NCBI GenBank assembly: GCA_900316855.1
Contig: ONEK01000003.1
Span: 62,001 to 126,000, forward strand
Origin: an uncultured Lachnospiraceae bacterium
GTDB taxonomy: Bacteria > Bacillota > Clostridia > Lachnospirales > Lachnospiraceae
Reading direction: 5' to 3'
DNA: 64,000 nucleotides
The notes beneath the pieces are model-generated. The model worked only from the letters and a program-made list of their open reading frames with translations. It did no database searches and was not told the origin of the DNA. This document shows positions 16,440 to 25,126 of this stretch, one piece after another. The position numbers and the translations under genes were made by a program. Within the stretch, counting starts at the first letter, position 1; each line of letters starts with the position of its first letter.

Positions 16440-18131
16440 TCACTCCTCGCAGTCGGGCCGCAGCTCCTTCGGCAGCTCCAGGATGGCGCCGCGGTTGCCG
16501 CTCGTCACAAGCGCCTGGTACCGCGCAAGATACCCGTCCGTGATCTTCGGCTTTCTCGGCTTCCATTCGGCTTTGCGCTTTGCGAGCTCCTCATCGGAAA
16601 CCTTCAGCTCCAGCCGGTTCGCATTGATATCGATGGAAATGATGTCTCCCTCGTGCACCAGCGCGATCGGTCCGCCGACCGCAGCCTCCGGGGAAACATG
16701 TCCGATGGCGGCGCCTCTCGATGCTCCGGAGAAGCGTCCGTCCGTGATCAGGGCAACCGTCGAGCCAAGCCCCATGCCGATGATGGCTGACGTGGGATTG
16801 AGCATCTCGCGCATGCCCGGGCCGCCCTTCGGACCCTCGTAGCGGATGACCACGACATCGCCCGCCTGGATCTTGCCTGTAGTGATGGCGCTGATAGCAT
16901 CCTCCTCGCAGTCAAACACACGCGCGGGACCCTCATGCTGCATCATCTCGGGCGCAACCGCCGAGCGCTTCACAATGCCGGTGTCCGGAGCGAGGTTCCC
17001 CTTCAGGACCGCAATGCCGCCGTTTGGCATATACGGATTGTCAATCGGCCGGATGACCTCCGGATTGCGGTTGACCGCATCCTGAATGTTTTCGCCCGTC
17101 GTCCGGCCGGTGACGGTCATTCCGTCCAAGTACAGCAGGTTTTTCTTAGTGAGCTCCTTCATCACCGCGTAGATACCGCCCGCCTCATTCAGGTCCTCCA
17201 TGTACGTGGGACCCGCGGGTGCGAGGTGGCACAGGTTCGGCGTATTGTCCGAGATCTTATTCGCGAACTCCATGTTCAGCTCAATGCCGCACTCGTGCGC
17301 AATGGCAGGAAGGTGCAGCATCGTGTTCGTCGAGCAGCCGAGTGCCATATCCACGGTAAGGGCGTTGACGAAGGCCTCCCTCGTCATGATGTCCCGTGGG
17401 CGGATGTTCCGCTTTACGAGGTTCATAACCGCGTAGCCGGCCTCCTTCGCAAGGCGGAGTCTTGCGGAATAGACCGCCGGAATCGTGCCGTTGCCGCGAA
17501 GTCCCATGCCGATCGCCTCCGTCAGGCAGTTCATGGAATTGGCTGTATACATGCCGGAGCAGGAGCCGCACGTCGGGCACACGTTTTCCTCGAAATCCGT
17601 GAGCTCCTTGCGGCTGATTTTCCCCGCGTCGTAGGAGCCGACCGCCTCGAACATGGACGAGAGCGAACGCTTCTGCCCGTTCACGTGGCCGGCCAGCATC
17701 GGTCCGCCCGAAACGAACACGGTCGGAATGTTGATCCTTGCCGCAGCCATGAGAAGACCCGGCACGTTCTTGTCACAGTTCGGGATCATGACGAGTCCGT
17801 CGAACTGGTGCGCCTTCGCAAGGCACTCTGTCGAGTCCGCGATGAGATCCCTTGTTACGAGCGAATACTTCATGCCCACATGCCCCATCGCGATACCGTC
17901 GCAGACCGCGATGGCGGGAACCATGACGGGCATGCCGCCGGCTTCCGCGATGCCGAGCTTCACCGCCTGTGCGATCTTATCCAGGTTCATATGTCCCGGA
18001 ATGATTTCATTGTAGGAACAGACGACGCCGATCAAAGGCTTTTCCATCTCCTCCTTCGTAAACCCGAGAGCGTTGAACAGACTCCTGTGAGGTGCCTGCT
18101 GCACCCCTTTCTTCACATTGTCACTTAACAT
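16440..18131 (-). CDS. ilvD: Dihydroxy-acid dehydratase
   Basis: Fe-S enzyme of 563 residues that dehydrates dihydroxyisovalerate and dihydroxymethylvalerate to 2-keto acids in branched-chain synthesis. Cluster and substrate motifs are [31 protein letters not shown] and [19 protein letters not shown], with the C-terminal [19 protein letters not shown]. The start [19 protein letters not shown] at 18131 has GAGGA upstream. An in-frame TTG at 18149 is less likely. The gene follows leuB by 30 bp and precedes ilvB. Confidence 0.96.
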   Translation of the reverse strand: MLSDNVKKGVQQAPHRSLFNALGFTKEEMEKPLIGVVCSYNEIIPGHMNLDKIAQAVKLGIAEAGGMPVMVPAIAVCDGIAMGHVGMKYSLVTRDLIADSTECLAKAHQFDGLVMIPNCDKNVPGLLMAAARINIPTVFVSGGPMLAGHVNGQKRSLSSMFEAVGSYDAGKISRKELTDFEENVCPTCGSCSGMYTANSMNCLTEAIGMGLRGNGTIPAVYSARLRLAKEAGYAVMNLVKRNIRPRDIMTREAFVNALTVDMALGCSTNTMLHLPAIAHECGIELNMEFANKISDNTPNLCHLAPAGPTYMEDLNEAGGIYAVMKELTKKNLLYLDGMTVTGRTTGENIQDAVNRNPEVIRPIDNPYMPNGGIAVLKGNLAPDTGIVKRSAVAPEMMQHEGPARVFDCEEDAISAITTGKIQAGDVVVIRYEGPKGGPGMREMLNPTSAIIGMGLGSTVALITDGRFSGASRGAAIGHVSPEAAVGGPIALVHEGDIISIDINANRLELKVSDEELAKRKAEWKPRKPKITDGYLARYQALVTSGNRGAILELPKELRPDCEE

Positions 18132-18161
18132 AATTTGTCCTCGTATCAATTCTGTTAACGG

Positions 18162-19265
18162 TTACTGAATCCGCCCTGCGATCTCATCGCCCATGCCGGC
18201 GCAGTTTACCTTCGTAAGGCCCTTCGCTTTTTCCGGATCCTTCGGCATGAGGTCCGCACTGCGAAAGCCTGCTGCCAGCGTATCCTTCACGGCCCTCTCG
18301 ATGGCGTCCGCCTCGGCGCCAAGGCCGAAGCTGTAGCGCAGCATCATGGCCGCCGACAGGATCGTCGCCACGGGATTTGCGATGCCAAGGCCCGCGATAT
18401 CCGGTGCGGAGCCGTGGCTCGGCTCGTACAGGCCGAAGCTCGACTCGTTCAGCGACGCGGAAGAGAGCATGCCGATGGAGCCTGTAATCATGGACGCCTC
18501 ATCGGAGAGGATGTCGCCGAACATGTTCTCCGTCAGGATTACGTCAAACTGCTCCGGATCCTTCACGAGCTGCATCGCGCAGTTGTCGACCAGCATGTCA
18601 TTCTCCCCGATGTCGGGATATTCCGCCGCGACCTCATGGACAACCTTCCGCCACAGGCGCGACGTATCCAGGACATTGGCTTTGTCGACGCTCGTCACCT
18701 TCTTCCGGCGCTTCCCCGCAATCTCAAAGGCAGTCCTCGCGACACGGCGGATCTCGTTCTCATTGTATTTGAGCGTATCCTGCGCCGTCAGGACGCCGTC
18801 GATTTCCTTCGTCCATCTCTCGCCGAAGTACAGACCGCCCGTCAGCTCCCGGACAATGATGAGGTCGAAATTCCTGCCGCCCTCCTTTGCAGAGAGCGGG
18901 CAGCTGTCCGCAAGCTCTTTAAAAAGGTAAGCGGGCCGCAGGTTCGCGTACAGTCCGAGCGCCTTCCGGATTCCTAAGAGTCCCGCCTCCGGGCGCTTTT
19001 CGGGCGGCAGCTGATACCAGGGACTCGTCTTCGCGTCTCCGCCGATCGATCCCATGAGCACCGCGTCATTTGCCTTTGCCGCCTCAATCGTCTCCTGTGT
19101 GAGCGGTACGCCGTACCGGTCGATGGAGCAGCCGCCCATCAGAAGCTCCGTATAGGTAATGCTGTGGCCGTACTTCTGACATACGGCCGTTAACACCTTC
19201 CTTGCCTCGGCGACGATTTCCGGCCCGATGCCGTCCCCGCCGATTACTGCTATCTTCATTTCCAT
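18162..19265 (-). CDS. leuB: 3-isopropylmalate dehydrogenase
   Basis: NAD-dependent oxidative decarboxylase of leucine synthesis, 367 residues. Features are the N-terminal MKIAVIGGDGIGPEIVAEA, substrate-binding RELTGGLYFGER, the conserved Asp cluster LSDEASMITGSIGMLSSASL and the adenine-binding EPSHGSAPDIAGLGIANPVA. GAGGGTG is seven bases before the ATG at 19265. A second ATG two codons in is possible. The gene heads leuB-ilvD-ilvB. The yajC terminator lies 75 bp upstream, so a promoter must be in that short gap or transcription must read through. Confidence 0.95.
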   Translation of the reverse strand: MEMKIAVIGGDGIGPEIVAEARKVLTAVCQKYGHSITYTELLMGGCSIDRYGVPLTQETIEAAKANDAVLMGSIGGDAKTSPWYQLPPEKRPEAGLLGIRKALGLYANLRPAYLFKELADSCPLSAKEGGRNFDLIIVRELTGGLYFGERWTKEIDGVLTAQDTLKYNENEIRRVARTAFEIAGKRRKKVTSVDKANVLDTSRLWRKVVHEVAAEYPDIGENDMLVDNCAMQLVKDPEQFDVILTENMFGDILSDEASMITGSIGMLSSASLNESSFGLYEPSHGSAPDIAGLGIANPVATILSAAMMLRYSFGLGAEADAIERAVKDTLAAGFRSADLMPKDPEKAKGLTKVNCAGMGDEIAGRIQ

Positions 19266-19340
19266 AATGAATCACCCTCTTTTTAGGCTGACTGCCTGCC
19301 CGCTTTAAGGCTTTAACCCATAAAAGCCTGCAGGCTATAT

Positions 19341-19372
19341 AAAAAGAAGGCTTCCGCAAAAGCCTTCTTTTT
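19341..19372 (-). terminator. Bidirectional-looking terminator between yajC and leuB
   Basis: Stem AAGAAGGCTT pairs with AAGCCTTCTT and is flanked by A-run and T-run on both sides, so it would stop transcription from either direction. It lies 45 bp after the yajC stop codon and 75 bp before leuB. Confidence 0.8.
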
Positions 19373-19416
19373 AATTGAACCCTATGTGCCGTTATTCAGG
19401 GCACCCTTGCCCGGCT

Positions 19417-19785
19417 TTATTTCGTCTTCTGATCGGAAGCCCCGGAATTGTCTGCTTCCTCCGCCGCGGCATCCTCCGGCTTCTCGAGCTGGACGATGGC
19501 CGACTTCTGCATCGGGATGCGGCAGTTCTTGTTGTTGCCGAACTCGACAATGACCGTGTCATCGGTAATGTCGATGACGATGCCGTAGAAGCCGCTGCTG
19601 GTCAGGACGGAATCCCCGACCGCCAGCCTCGAGAGCATATCGGTCTTCTGCTTCTGCTCCTTCCTCTGCGGACGGATGAAGAAGAAATAGAAAAACGCCA
19701 CCAGAATGACAATGTAGATGATCATCAGCCCCGTGGACCCCGCCGTTGAGCCTGCGGCGGAAGACGTAAGAAGTAATGCGTTCAT
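19417..19785 (-). CDS. yajC: Preprotein translocase accessory subunit YajC
   Basis: Small membrane protein of 122 residues that associates with SecDF. It has one N-terminal membrane span (LMIIYIVILVAFFYFFFIR) and the conserved RPQRKEQKQKTDMLSRLAVGDSVLTSSGFYGIV core, then an acidic Ala/Glu-rich tail. The start MNALLLTSS at 19785 is set by GGAGGTTTCA. In many bacteria yajC directly follows tgt. Here tgt lies at 28260-29471, on the far side of an 8-kb opposite-strand block, so yajC may now depend on its own promoter or on readthrough. Confidence 0.93.
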   Translation of the reverse strand: MNALLLTSSAAGSTAGSTGLMIIYIVILVAFFYFFFIRPQRKEQKQKTDMLSRLAVGDSVLTSSGFYGIVIDITDDTVIVEFGNNKNCRIPMQKSAIVQLEKPEDAAAEEADNSGASDQKTK

Positions 19786-19907
19786 TGAAACCTCCATCAA
19801 TCGTTTATTTCCGGAAAACCATTGTCACTACTATACAACAGGCATCCGTCGTTTTACAAGGAAAAATATATTTGTCGTTATTCCTACTGGTTTGCTCAAA
19901 ATAGTGC

Positions 19908-19936
19908 TTGACATTTATTTCCACAGATGATAAAAA
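19908..19936 (+). promoter_or_regulatory. Probable sigma-A promoter of the peptide-transport block
   Basis: TTGACA at 19908-19913 and TAAAAA at 19931-19936 are separated by 17 bp. Transcription would start near 19943 and run into a leader of about 125 nt ending in a terminator hairpin, before the M20 peptidase gene. Confidence 0.65.
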
Positions 19937-19943
19937 CGTTCGT

Positions 19944-20066
19944 ATGAAAGCACTCACAACGAGCTGTACAAACTGTATGAATTCTGCAATCCACGCAAGG
20001 AATGCCTGCGTGCGTTTTGGCTGACTTCAATGACGGTCTGTACAGACGGCAGTATTGAACCATCCA
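19944..20066 (+). other. Leader or small RNA with possible 26-codon ORF
   Basis: Between promoter and terminator lies a leader with a hairpin at 19993-20013 (CACGCA.GG loop CCTGCGTG). It also holds an ORF at 19944-20024 encoding a 26-residue peptide with a Cys pair (TSCTNCMNS). The ORF starts at or next to the predicted transcription start, so it would be leaderless. I recognise no riboswitch or T-box motif. It may be a stand-alone sRNA, an attenuator leader, or neither. The gene-free stretch 19786-20117 holds only this, the promoter and the terminator. Confidence 0.35.
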
Positions 20067-20096
20067 GGGGCGGAGGCGAAAGCTTCCGCCCCTTTT
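20067..20096 (+). terminator. Terminator/attenuator hairpin before the M20 peptidase gene
   Basis: An 11-bp G+C-rich stem (GGGGCGGAGGC with GCTTCCGCCCC, one G-U) with a GAAA tetraloop is followed by TTTT. It stands 21 bp before the start at 20118 and downstream of a good promoter, so most transcripts should end here unless antiterminated. Confidence 0.75.
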
Positions 20097-20117
20097 GTAT
20101 CTATATAATTAGACAAC

Positions 20118-21233
20118 ATGATCCGGAAAGAACGGCTGACACAGCAGTTTCTCAATTTCACAAAGATCGATTCGCCAAGCTTTCATGAACGGCAGATGGC
20201 GGATTATGTAAAGGAAGTGTTCGCAGGCCTTGGCATCCCGCTTTGTGAGGATGACGCGAACGTCCGGTTCGGGAGCGAAGCCGGCAACCTGTACGGCAGG
20301 CTTGAGGGAGAGCTCGAGGGAGACCCTCTCCTCTTCCTCGGGCATCTCGACACCGTGGAGCCCGCAAAGGGCAGGAAGGCGGTTCTTCATCCGGACGGAA
20401 CCATAACGTCTGCCGGCGATACCGTGCTCGGCGCGGATGACCAGTCGGGTCTTTCCGAGATCATTGAAGCCATCCGCTCCATAGAGGAGGACGGGAAGCC
20501 GCACAGAACGCTCGAGTTCCTGATCTCGTTCGCGGAGGAGGCGTTCACGAAGGGGTCCCGGTATTTTGACTGGAACCTGCTCGAAGCAAAGCAGGGCTAT
20601 ACCCTGGACCTGGATGCTCCGATCGGCACGGCGTCTTTATGGGAGCCGACACTCATCGAATTTACAATCGACATCACCGGGCGGAGCGCCCATGCGGGCT
20701 TTCATCCGGAGCAGGGCATCAACGCCATCCGGATCGCCGCGGACATCCTGACGGAGCTGCCCCTCGGAAGAGTCGATCCTGAAACAGTATTAAATGTAGG
20801 CATCATCCGGGGCGGTACGGCGAAGAACGCCGTTCCGGGCACCGTTCACATGGAAGGCGAGCTTCGCTCCCGATGTCATGACAGAGCACTGTCACTGCTT
20901 GAGAGCATCCGGGAAACTGCCGGTGAAAAGGCGGCTGCCCTCGGCGGTACCGCAAAGGTGCAGTACGACATTGACCTGCACGAATACCGCATGGATCCGG
21001 ATGAGCCTGTCGTCCGGCGCTTTGTGAAGGCGGCGGAGCGGGCGGGAATACAGCCTGTGCTCTCGGGGAGCTTCGGAGGAAGCGACAATAACCAGTTCGC
21101 ACAGCACGGTGGTCACGGCATCGTCCTTGCCAGTGCCATGTTCGACTGTCATACCGTTCACGAATACACAACCGTGGAAGATCTGTTCCGTGCGGCACAG
21201 ATCGTGGAAAATCTCATGACCTCGGAGCTCTGA
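20118..21233 (+). CDS. M20 family metallopeptidase, PepT/YqjE-like
   Basis: Cytoplasmic zinc peptidase of 371 residues, related to tripeptidase T. Metal ligands are recognisable: His76 in FLGHLDTV, Asp107 in VLGADDQSG, the Glu pair 140-141 in ISFAEEAFTKGS, the Asp of TLDLDAP and the late His in DCHTVHEY. The usual EE(I/V)G..GA after the Glu pair is replaced by EEAFTKGS. The dimerisation domain starts with GRSAHAGFHPEQGINAI. There is no clear Shine-Dalgarno before the ATG. It is followed by a C39-like peptidase and an oligopeptide importer, which fits intracellular breakdown of imported peptides. Confidence 0.85.
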   Translation: MIRKERLTQQFLNFTKIDSPSFHERQMADYVKEVFAGLGIPLCEDDANVRFGSEAGNLYGRLEGELEGDPLLFLGHLDTVEPAKGRKAVLHPDGTITSAGDTVLGADDQSGLSEIIEAIRSIEEDGKPHRTLEFLISFAEEAFTKGSRYFDWNLLEAKQGYTLDLDAPIGTASLWEPTLIEFTIDITGRSAHAGFHPEQGINAIRIAADILTELPLGRVDPETVLNVGIIRGGTAKNAVPGTVHMEGELRSRCHDRALSLLESIRETAGEKAAALGGTAKVQYDIDLHEYRMDPDEPVVRRFVKAAERAGIQPVLSGSFGGSDNNQFAQHGGHGIVLASAMFDCHTVHEYTTVEDLFRAAQIVENLMTSEL

Positions 21234-21338
21234 TCCCTGCCGGTACTCTCAAGGCATCCGGATCCTTCCGGTCCGGGGATTTTCCGGAAAAGCCCCGGTT
21301 CCGGCTTCTGCGCCGGACCGGCACGAGGTATAAGGATT

Positions 21339-21923
21339 ATGAAATTACCCTTACAGTACCAGATCAGCGAATTTGACTGCGGCCCTTCGTCGCTCCGCAA
21401 TGCCATGGCATACCTCTTCGACCGGGACCAGCTGCCCCAGGAGATCCTGACGAGCATTTTCAATCTCTCGCTCGACGGCTATCATGCACACGGAACGAAA
21501 AAGAGTGTTAATATTTACGGAACATCGGATGATGCGATGATGTCGTTCTCGAAGCAGTTCAATGAGATCAGTGCGCGCGATCACCTGTCCTATCGCAGCA
21601 AGGTCCTGCTGGACAGTGCGGTGGACACCCGTAACCCGGATTTTTCCGGCCCGCTGAAGAACGGCGGTGCCATCGTGGCGAAGGTTATGCTCGACGTCGC
21701 GCACTATGTCCTCATCACAGGCTATGATCAGGGGAAGGTGAGGCTGTTCGATCCGTACATGCCGGAGACGCCCTATGTCTATCCGGGCGTGAAGTGGACC
21801 ATGAATCACCCTTACTGGTACAACGTAGAGACAGATGAGGAATACCTTAATCGCGTAGATACCGAATGGTGGTCCTTCGGCGAGGTTCCGGAGCGGATCG
21901 CGCTGACGTTCACGAAAAAATAA
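21339..21923 (+). CDS. C39-like cysteine peptidase family protein, cytoplasmic
   Basis: The 194-residue protein starts with FDCGPSSLRNAM, the nucleophile motif of papain-fold C39-like peptidases (Cys14). His122 in VAHYVLITGYD and Asp138 in VRLFDPYMPE complete a plausible catalytic triad. It has no signal peptide, membrane span or ABC transporter domains, so it is not a bacteriocin-processing ABC exporter. It may cleave or bind peptides in the cytoplasm, and a regulatory role is also possible. It lies between the M20 peptidase and the solute-binding protein, 105 bp after the former. GTATAAGGATT precedes the ATG. Confidence 0.65.
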   Translation: MKLPLQYQISEFDCGPSSLRNAMAYLFDRDQLPQEILTSIFNLSLDGYHAHGTKKSVNIYGTSDDAMMSFSKQFNEISARDHLSYRSKVLLDSAVDTRNPDFSGPLKNGGAIVAKVMLDVAHYVLITGYDQGKVRLFDPYMPETPYVYPGVKWTMNHPYWYNVETDEEYLNRVDTEWWSFGEVPERIALTFTKK

Positions 21924-21939
21924 GCAGTGTTATGTACGC

Positions 21940-21954
21940 CCGCACATTGTGCGG
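21940..21954 (+). repeat. Modular hairpin element, D hairpin only
   Basis: CCGCAC pairs with GTGCGG around a short loop, directly ahead of the AGAGGAGATT ribosome site of the binding-protein gene. This is the same placement as D hairpins elsewhere in the window. Confidence 0.6.
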
Positions 21955-21977
21955 ACAAGAGAGGAGATTCAATCACT

Positions 21978-23672
21978 ATGAATATTATGAAAAAGTTACT
22001 GGCAGGGGCGCTGGGGATCGCGCTGGCCGCATCCGTGACTGCCTGCGGCAGTTCAGGGGCAGCGGAAACGGGCGGGTCGTCCGCCGCAGGCGCTGCATCG
22101 GCCGATGCAGCCACTCCTGCTGCCACACAGGCAGCGGGCAGTACAGACGCACAGGCAGCGGCGGACTCCACGGTCAACATCGGTGCCACGGATACCATCG
22201 GCACGGTCAACCCGCTCAACATGGACTGGACGTTCATCAACTACTACGCGACGAGCTTCGAATTCCTGCCGCTTGTCGGAACCGCGGCGGATTACAGCCA
22301 GGTTCCCATGATCTCCGAGCCCATCACAACGGACGACAACCTGACGTTTAATATTAAAATCCGCGACGGCGCCGTCTGGTCGGACGGCGAGCCCATCACG
22401 ACGGATGACATCATCTGGACGATTCTGAAGATGACGTCTCCCTCCGTCGCGAACCCGAACTTCGATTTCACGAACATCAAGGGGATCTCCGATGACAACC
22501 TCTCCCCCGAGGGAGCGGATTCTCTCGAGGGCCTCGTAAAGGTTGATGATCAGAACATGCAGATCGTCATGAAGTCCGAGATGGGTCTCAACACGTTCAT
22601 CAACAACGTCGGTTCCTGGATTCTCATCCTCCCCGAGCATGCCCTGAAGGACATCCCGGACGATCAGCTCCTGACGAGCGACTGGTTCAACGCACCGACC
22701 GTAGTAAGCGGCCCTTATCAGATCACCGGCGTTGATCCGTCCCACTACGTGACATACAAGGCAAACGAGAACTATTTCCAGGGCGCGCCGAAGATCGCGA
22801 ACCTGAACCTTCGCATCGAGGACGCTTCCGCTCTCGCTGCGGGCCTTCAGTCCGGCGAGATCGACTTTACGCATCCCGCGTTCTCCAACGTCGCAGTGGA
22901 GGACCGCAAGACCCTTGCCGGCCTGTCCAACGTTACGACATCCTATTCCGATCCCATCACGAACGAGATGACGTTCTTCAATACGAAGAATGTGACTGAC
23001 GCAAAGGTCCGCAGGGCCATCGTGGAAGCCATCGACCGGGAGCTTCTCGTCTCCCAGCTCCTGGGCGGTGAGGGTGAAGTGACAGACGGCTTCGTATGCA
23101 CGAAGTCCCCGTTCTATGACAGCAGCAAGCAGAACATTCCCTACGATCCCGACGACGCGAAGAAACTCCTCGCGGATGCAGGGTGGGATAGCTCAAAGAC
23201 CCTGGAATGGTATGTGAGCTCGAGTGACACCGCGGGCGTTCGTGCCGTACAGGTCGCGAAGGAGCAGCTCGCGGCCGTCGGCGTGAACGTCAACATCAAC
23301 ACCGTAGATTTCTCTACCCTCATGGACATCGCGGGGCAGAACAGCTTCGACATCTTCAGCGTACAGTACACGATCACTCCTTCCGATTATTACGCGGACG
23401 GCGCGAGCCTCGTGGATGCGGAGGAATCCTGGACCGGCGGCTGGATGGATGACGAGATGGACGGGATCTTCGCAAAGACCCAGACGACGACGGACGAAGC
23501 GGAGCTCACAAAGCTTTACCTTGCAATGGACCAGAAGCTCATTGACGAGGTTCCTGTGTTCTCGCTGTACTTCATGTCCAACTGCGGCAGCGTATCGAAC
23601 CGCCTGAAGAACGCGTCTCCCACCCTCTTCGGAGCCTTCAACAACATCCAGGACTGGGAAATTGCGGAATAA
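21978..23672 (+). CDS. oppA: Oligopeptide-type ABC transporter substrate-binding lipoprotein
   Basis: SBP family 5 lipoprotein of 564 residues. The signal peptide (MNIMKKLLAGALGIALAAS) ends at lipobox VTAC, with acylated Cys23, followed by a Ser/Ala/Gly-rich tether to about residue 70. The mature domain shows family-5 features such as VWSDGEPITTDDIIWTI and VRRAIVEAIDRELL. It captures peptides outside the membrane for the permeases below. The ligand is inferred from the class and from the neighbouring peptidases. The start at 21978 follows GAGGAG at 11 bases. A stem-loop pair (23680-23777) downstream may protect this part of the transcript. Confidence 0.9.
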   Translation: MNIMKKLLAGALGIALAASVTACGSSGAAETGGSSAAGAASADAATPAATQAAGSTDAQAAADSTVNIGATDTIGTVNPLNMDWTFINYYATSFEFLPLVGTAADYSQVPMISEPITTDDNLTFNIKIRDGAVWSDGEPITTDDIIWTILKMTSPSVANPNFDFTNIKGISDDNLSPEGADSLEGLVKVDDQNMQIVMKSEMGLNTFINNVGSWILILPEHALKDIPDDQLLTSDWFNAPTVVSGPYQITGVDPSHYVTYKANENYFQGAPKIANLNLRIEDASALAAGLQSGEIDFTHPAFSNVAVEDRKTLAGLSNVTTSYSDPITNEMTFFNTKNVTDAKVRRAIVEAIDRELLVSQLLGGEGEVTDGFVCTKSPFYDSSKQNIPYDPDDAKKLLADAGWDSSKTLEWYVSSSDTAGVRAVQVAKEQLAAVGVNVNINTVDFSTLMDIAGQNSFDIFSVQYTITPSDYYADGASLVDAEESWTGGWMDDEMDGIFAKTQTTTDEAELTKLYLAMDQKLIDEVPVFSLYFMSNCGSVSNRLKNASPTLFGAFNNIQDWEIAE

Positions 23673-23679
23673 ACCCTTC

Positions 23680-23777
23680 CGGGGCGGCGAAATTTAGTCG
23701 ATTTTTGCAATGTGCATCCCGCCCCGTTGTTTTATGATGAAAGCGTCGGATTCCGGCAGACGGAACCCGGCGCTTTC
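23680..23777 (+). terminator. Two stem-loops after the binding-protein gene
   Basis: The first is CGGGGCGG (23680-23687) pairing with CCGCCCCG (23719-23726), then TTGTTTTAT. The second is GAAAGCGTCGG (23739-23749) pairing with CCGGCGCTTTC (23767-23777), with TTCCG/CGGAA inside. The first could terminate some transcripts. Both could stabilise the 3' end of the binding-protein mRNA, a known way to raise its level over the permeases. Confidence 0.5.
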
Positions 23778-23861
23778 GCTTTATGAAATGATTGCAGTGT
23801 CAGAACGCATGCCCTGCCGTCCGTAATCACTGCTTAAAACGTAATCATGAAAGAGGTCACT

Positions 23862-24899
23862 ATGGAAACCCTTCTCGATGTGAACGACCTGCAGGTCCGG
23901 TTTCACAGCGATTTCGGCGACCGGATCGTCACCGATCATATAGCGTTTCAGGTAGGAAGCGGGGAGATTCTCGGCATCGTCGGGGAGTCCGGCTCCGGCA
24001 AGTCTGTCACATCACTTGCACTCATGGGGCTCCTGCCGGGGAACGGCTCCGTTCTCTCGGGAAGCGCGCAGTTCGGCGGCCGGGATCTCCTTGCCCTCAG
24101 CGGGAAGGAGCTTGACGAAATCCGCGGCAGGGACATCTGCATGATCTACCAGGACGCGCTCGCGTCGCTCGACCCTGTGTTCCCGGTCGGACTGCAGATT
24201 ACAGAGGCCATCCGCCGCCATGTGGAGCCGGACCGTAAGAAGGCGCATTCCATCGCGGTTTCGTGGCTTGACAGGATCGGCATTCCCAACCCTGAGCAGG
24301 CCATGAATCGCTATCCCCACGAGTTTTCCGGCGGGCAGCGCCAGCGCATCATGATTGCCATGGGGCTCTCCTGCCGCCCGAAGCTTCTCATCGCTGATGA
24401 GCCGACGACCGCGCTCGACGTCACGATCCAGGCACAGATCATGAAAATCATCCGGGACCTGCGAAGGGAGCTCGGGATGTCCGTCATCCTGATCACGCAT
24501 GACATCGGACTCATCGCGCAGAACGCGGACCGCGTGCTGGTCATGTACGCCGGACAGATCATGGAATCCGCCGGCGTGCGGGAGCTCTTCCATCATCCGC
24601 TTCATCCCTACACCCGCGCGCTGCTTGCGAGCGCGCCGGACCCCGGGGACGCCAGAGAGCGCAGACTCGTCAGCATCCCCGGCTCCGTTCCGGAAAACTA
24701 CACCAACATGAGCGGCTGCCGCTTCGCTTCCCGCTGTGCTTATGCAGGGGGCGCCGGCCCTTCCGGGGACACAGGTGCAGGAGGAAGCGGGAGCACCGCT
24801 CCTTCAGGATACATCTGTCCGGAATGCCTGCAGCATCAGGAGCTGCGCGAGCCTGAGCCGGGACATTTCGTCCGCTGCATCCGGGCTGATGGTTTCTGA
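23862..24899 (+). CDS. oppD: Peptide ABC transporter ATP-binding protein, OppD-like
   Basis: Cytoplasmic ATPase of 345 residues with Walker A GESGSGKS, signature FSGGQRQRI, Walker B LLIADEPTTALD and H-loop ITHDIG. After residue 255 it carries the OppD/DppD C-terminal extension (YTRALLASAPDPG, MSGCRFASRCAYA). The start METLLDVNDLQVRF at 23862 is preferred to the ATG at 23847 because AGAGGTCACT lies between them. It pairs with the OppF-like ATPase after a modular hairpin element. A Gly-rich insert near residues 300-315 is low-complexity. Confidence 0.93.
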   Translation: METLLDVNDLQVRFHSDFGDRIVTDHIAFQVGSGEILGIVGESGSGKSVTSLALMGLLPGNGSVLSGSAQFGGRDLLALSGKELDEIRGRDICMIYQDALASLDPVFPVGLQITEAIRRHVEPDRKKAHSIAVSWLDRIGIPNPEQAMNRYPHEFSGGQRQRIMIAMGLSCRPKLLIADEPTTALDVTIQAQIMKIIRDLRRELGMSVILITHDIGLIAQNADRVLVMYAGQIMESAGVRELFHHPLHPYTRALLASAPDPGDARERRLVSIPGSVPENYTNMSGCRFASRCAYAGGAGPSGDTGAGGSGSTAPSGYICPECLQHQELREPEPGHFVRCIRADGF

Positions 24900-24954
24900 G
24901 CGATTCACAGGATCAGATACCGGGAAAGCGTACAATCGTTTTCCCCGTAAGGAG

Positions 24955-25083
24955 ATTCAGAAAGTGACGCCGATGCGTCACTTTCTGAATACGAACCCGG
25001 CGGGGAAGAAGCCGGGTTCGGAGATCATAGATGCAAAACCGCCTTCGCGGATTTTGCATCATGCGCCCGCACTTTGTGCGGGC
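24955..25083 (+). repeat. Modular hairpin element, copy 5 (A-B-C-D)
   Basis: A 24955-24990 (stem ATTCAG plus AAAGTGACG, loop CGAT), B 24993-25019 (GAACCCGGC/GCCGGGTTC), C 25030-25060 (GATGCAAAA.CCG/CGG.TTTTGCATC, loop CTTC), D 25065-25083 (GCCCGCAC/GTGCGGGC). Its A and B stems match copy 3 on the opposite strand near 13355-13520. A further terminator-like hairpin (AAAGCCTGC/GCAGGCTTT) follows at 25091-25112, before the OppF start. Confidence 0.92.
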
Positions 25084-25090
25084 AAAAGGA

Positions 25091-25112
25091 AAAGCCTGCT
25101 GCCGCAGGCTTT
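25091..25112 (+). terminator. Terminator-like hairpin before the OppF gene
   Basis: AAAGCCTGC pairs with GCAGGCTTT around TGCC, followed by T and A. It sits inside an apparent operon, 14 bases before the OppF ATG, so it may attenuate rather than end transcription. Confidence 0.5.
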
Positions 25113-25126
25113 TAATGGAATAAACT

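Noticed and set aside
19944..20066. T-box or known riboswitch in the leader before the M20 peptidase gene
   Set aside because: No T-box antiterminator consensus and no recognisable aptamer core could be found by eye, so it is reported only as an uncharacterised leader.
21339..21923. Bacteriocin ABC exporter with peptidase domain
   Set aside because: The protein is a lone 194-residue peptidase-like domain. The adjacent ABC genes are importer-type with a binding lipoprotein, and no precursor peptide gene with a double-glycine leader was seen.
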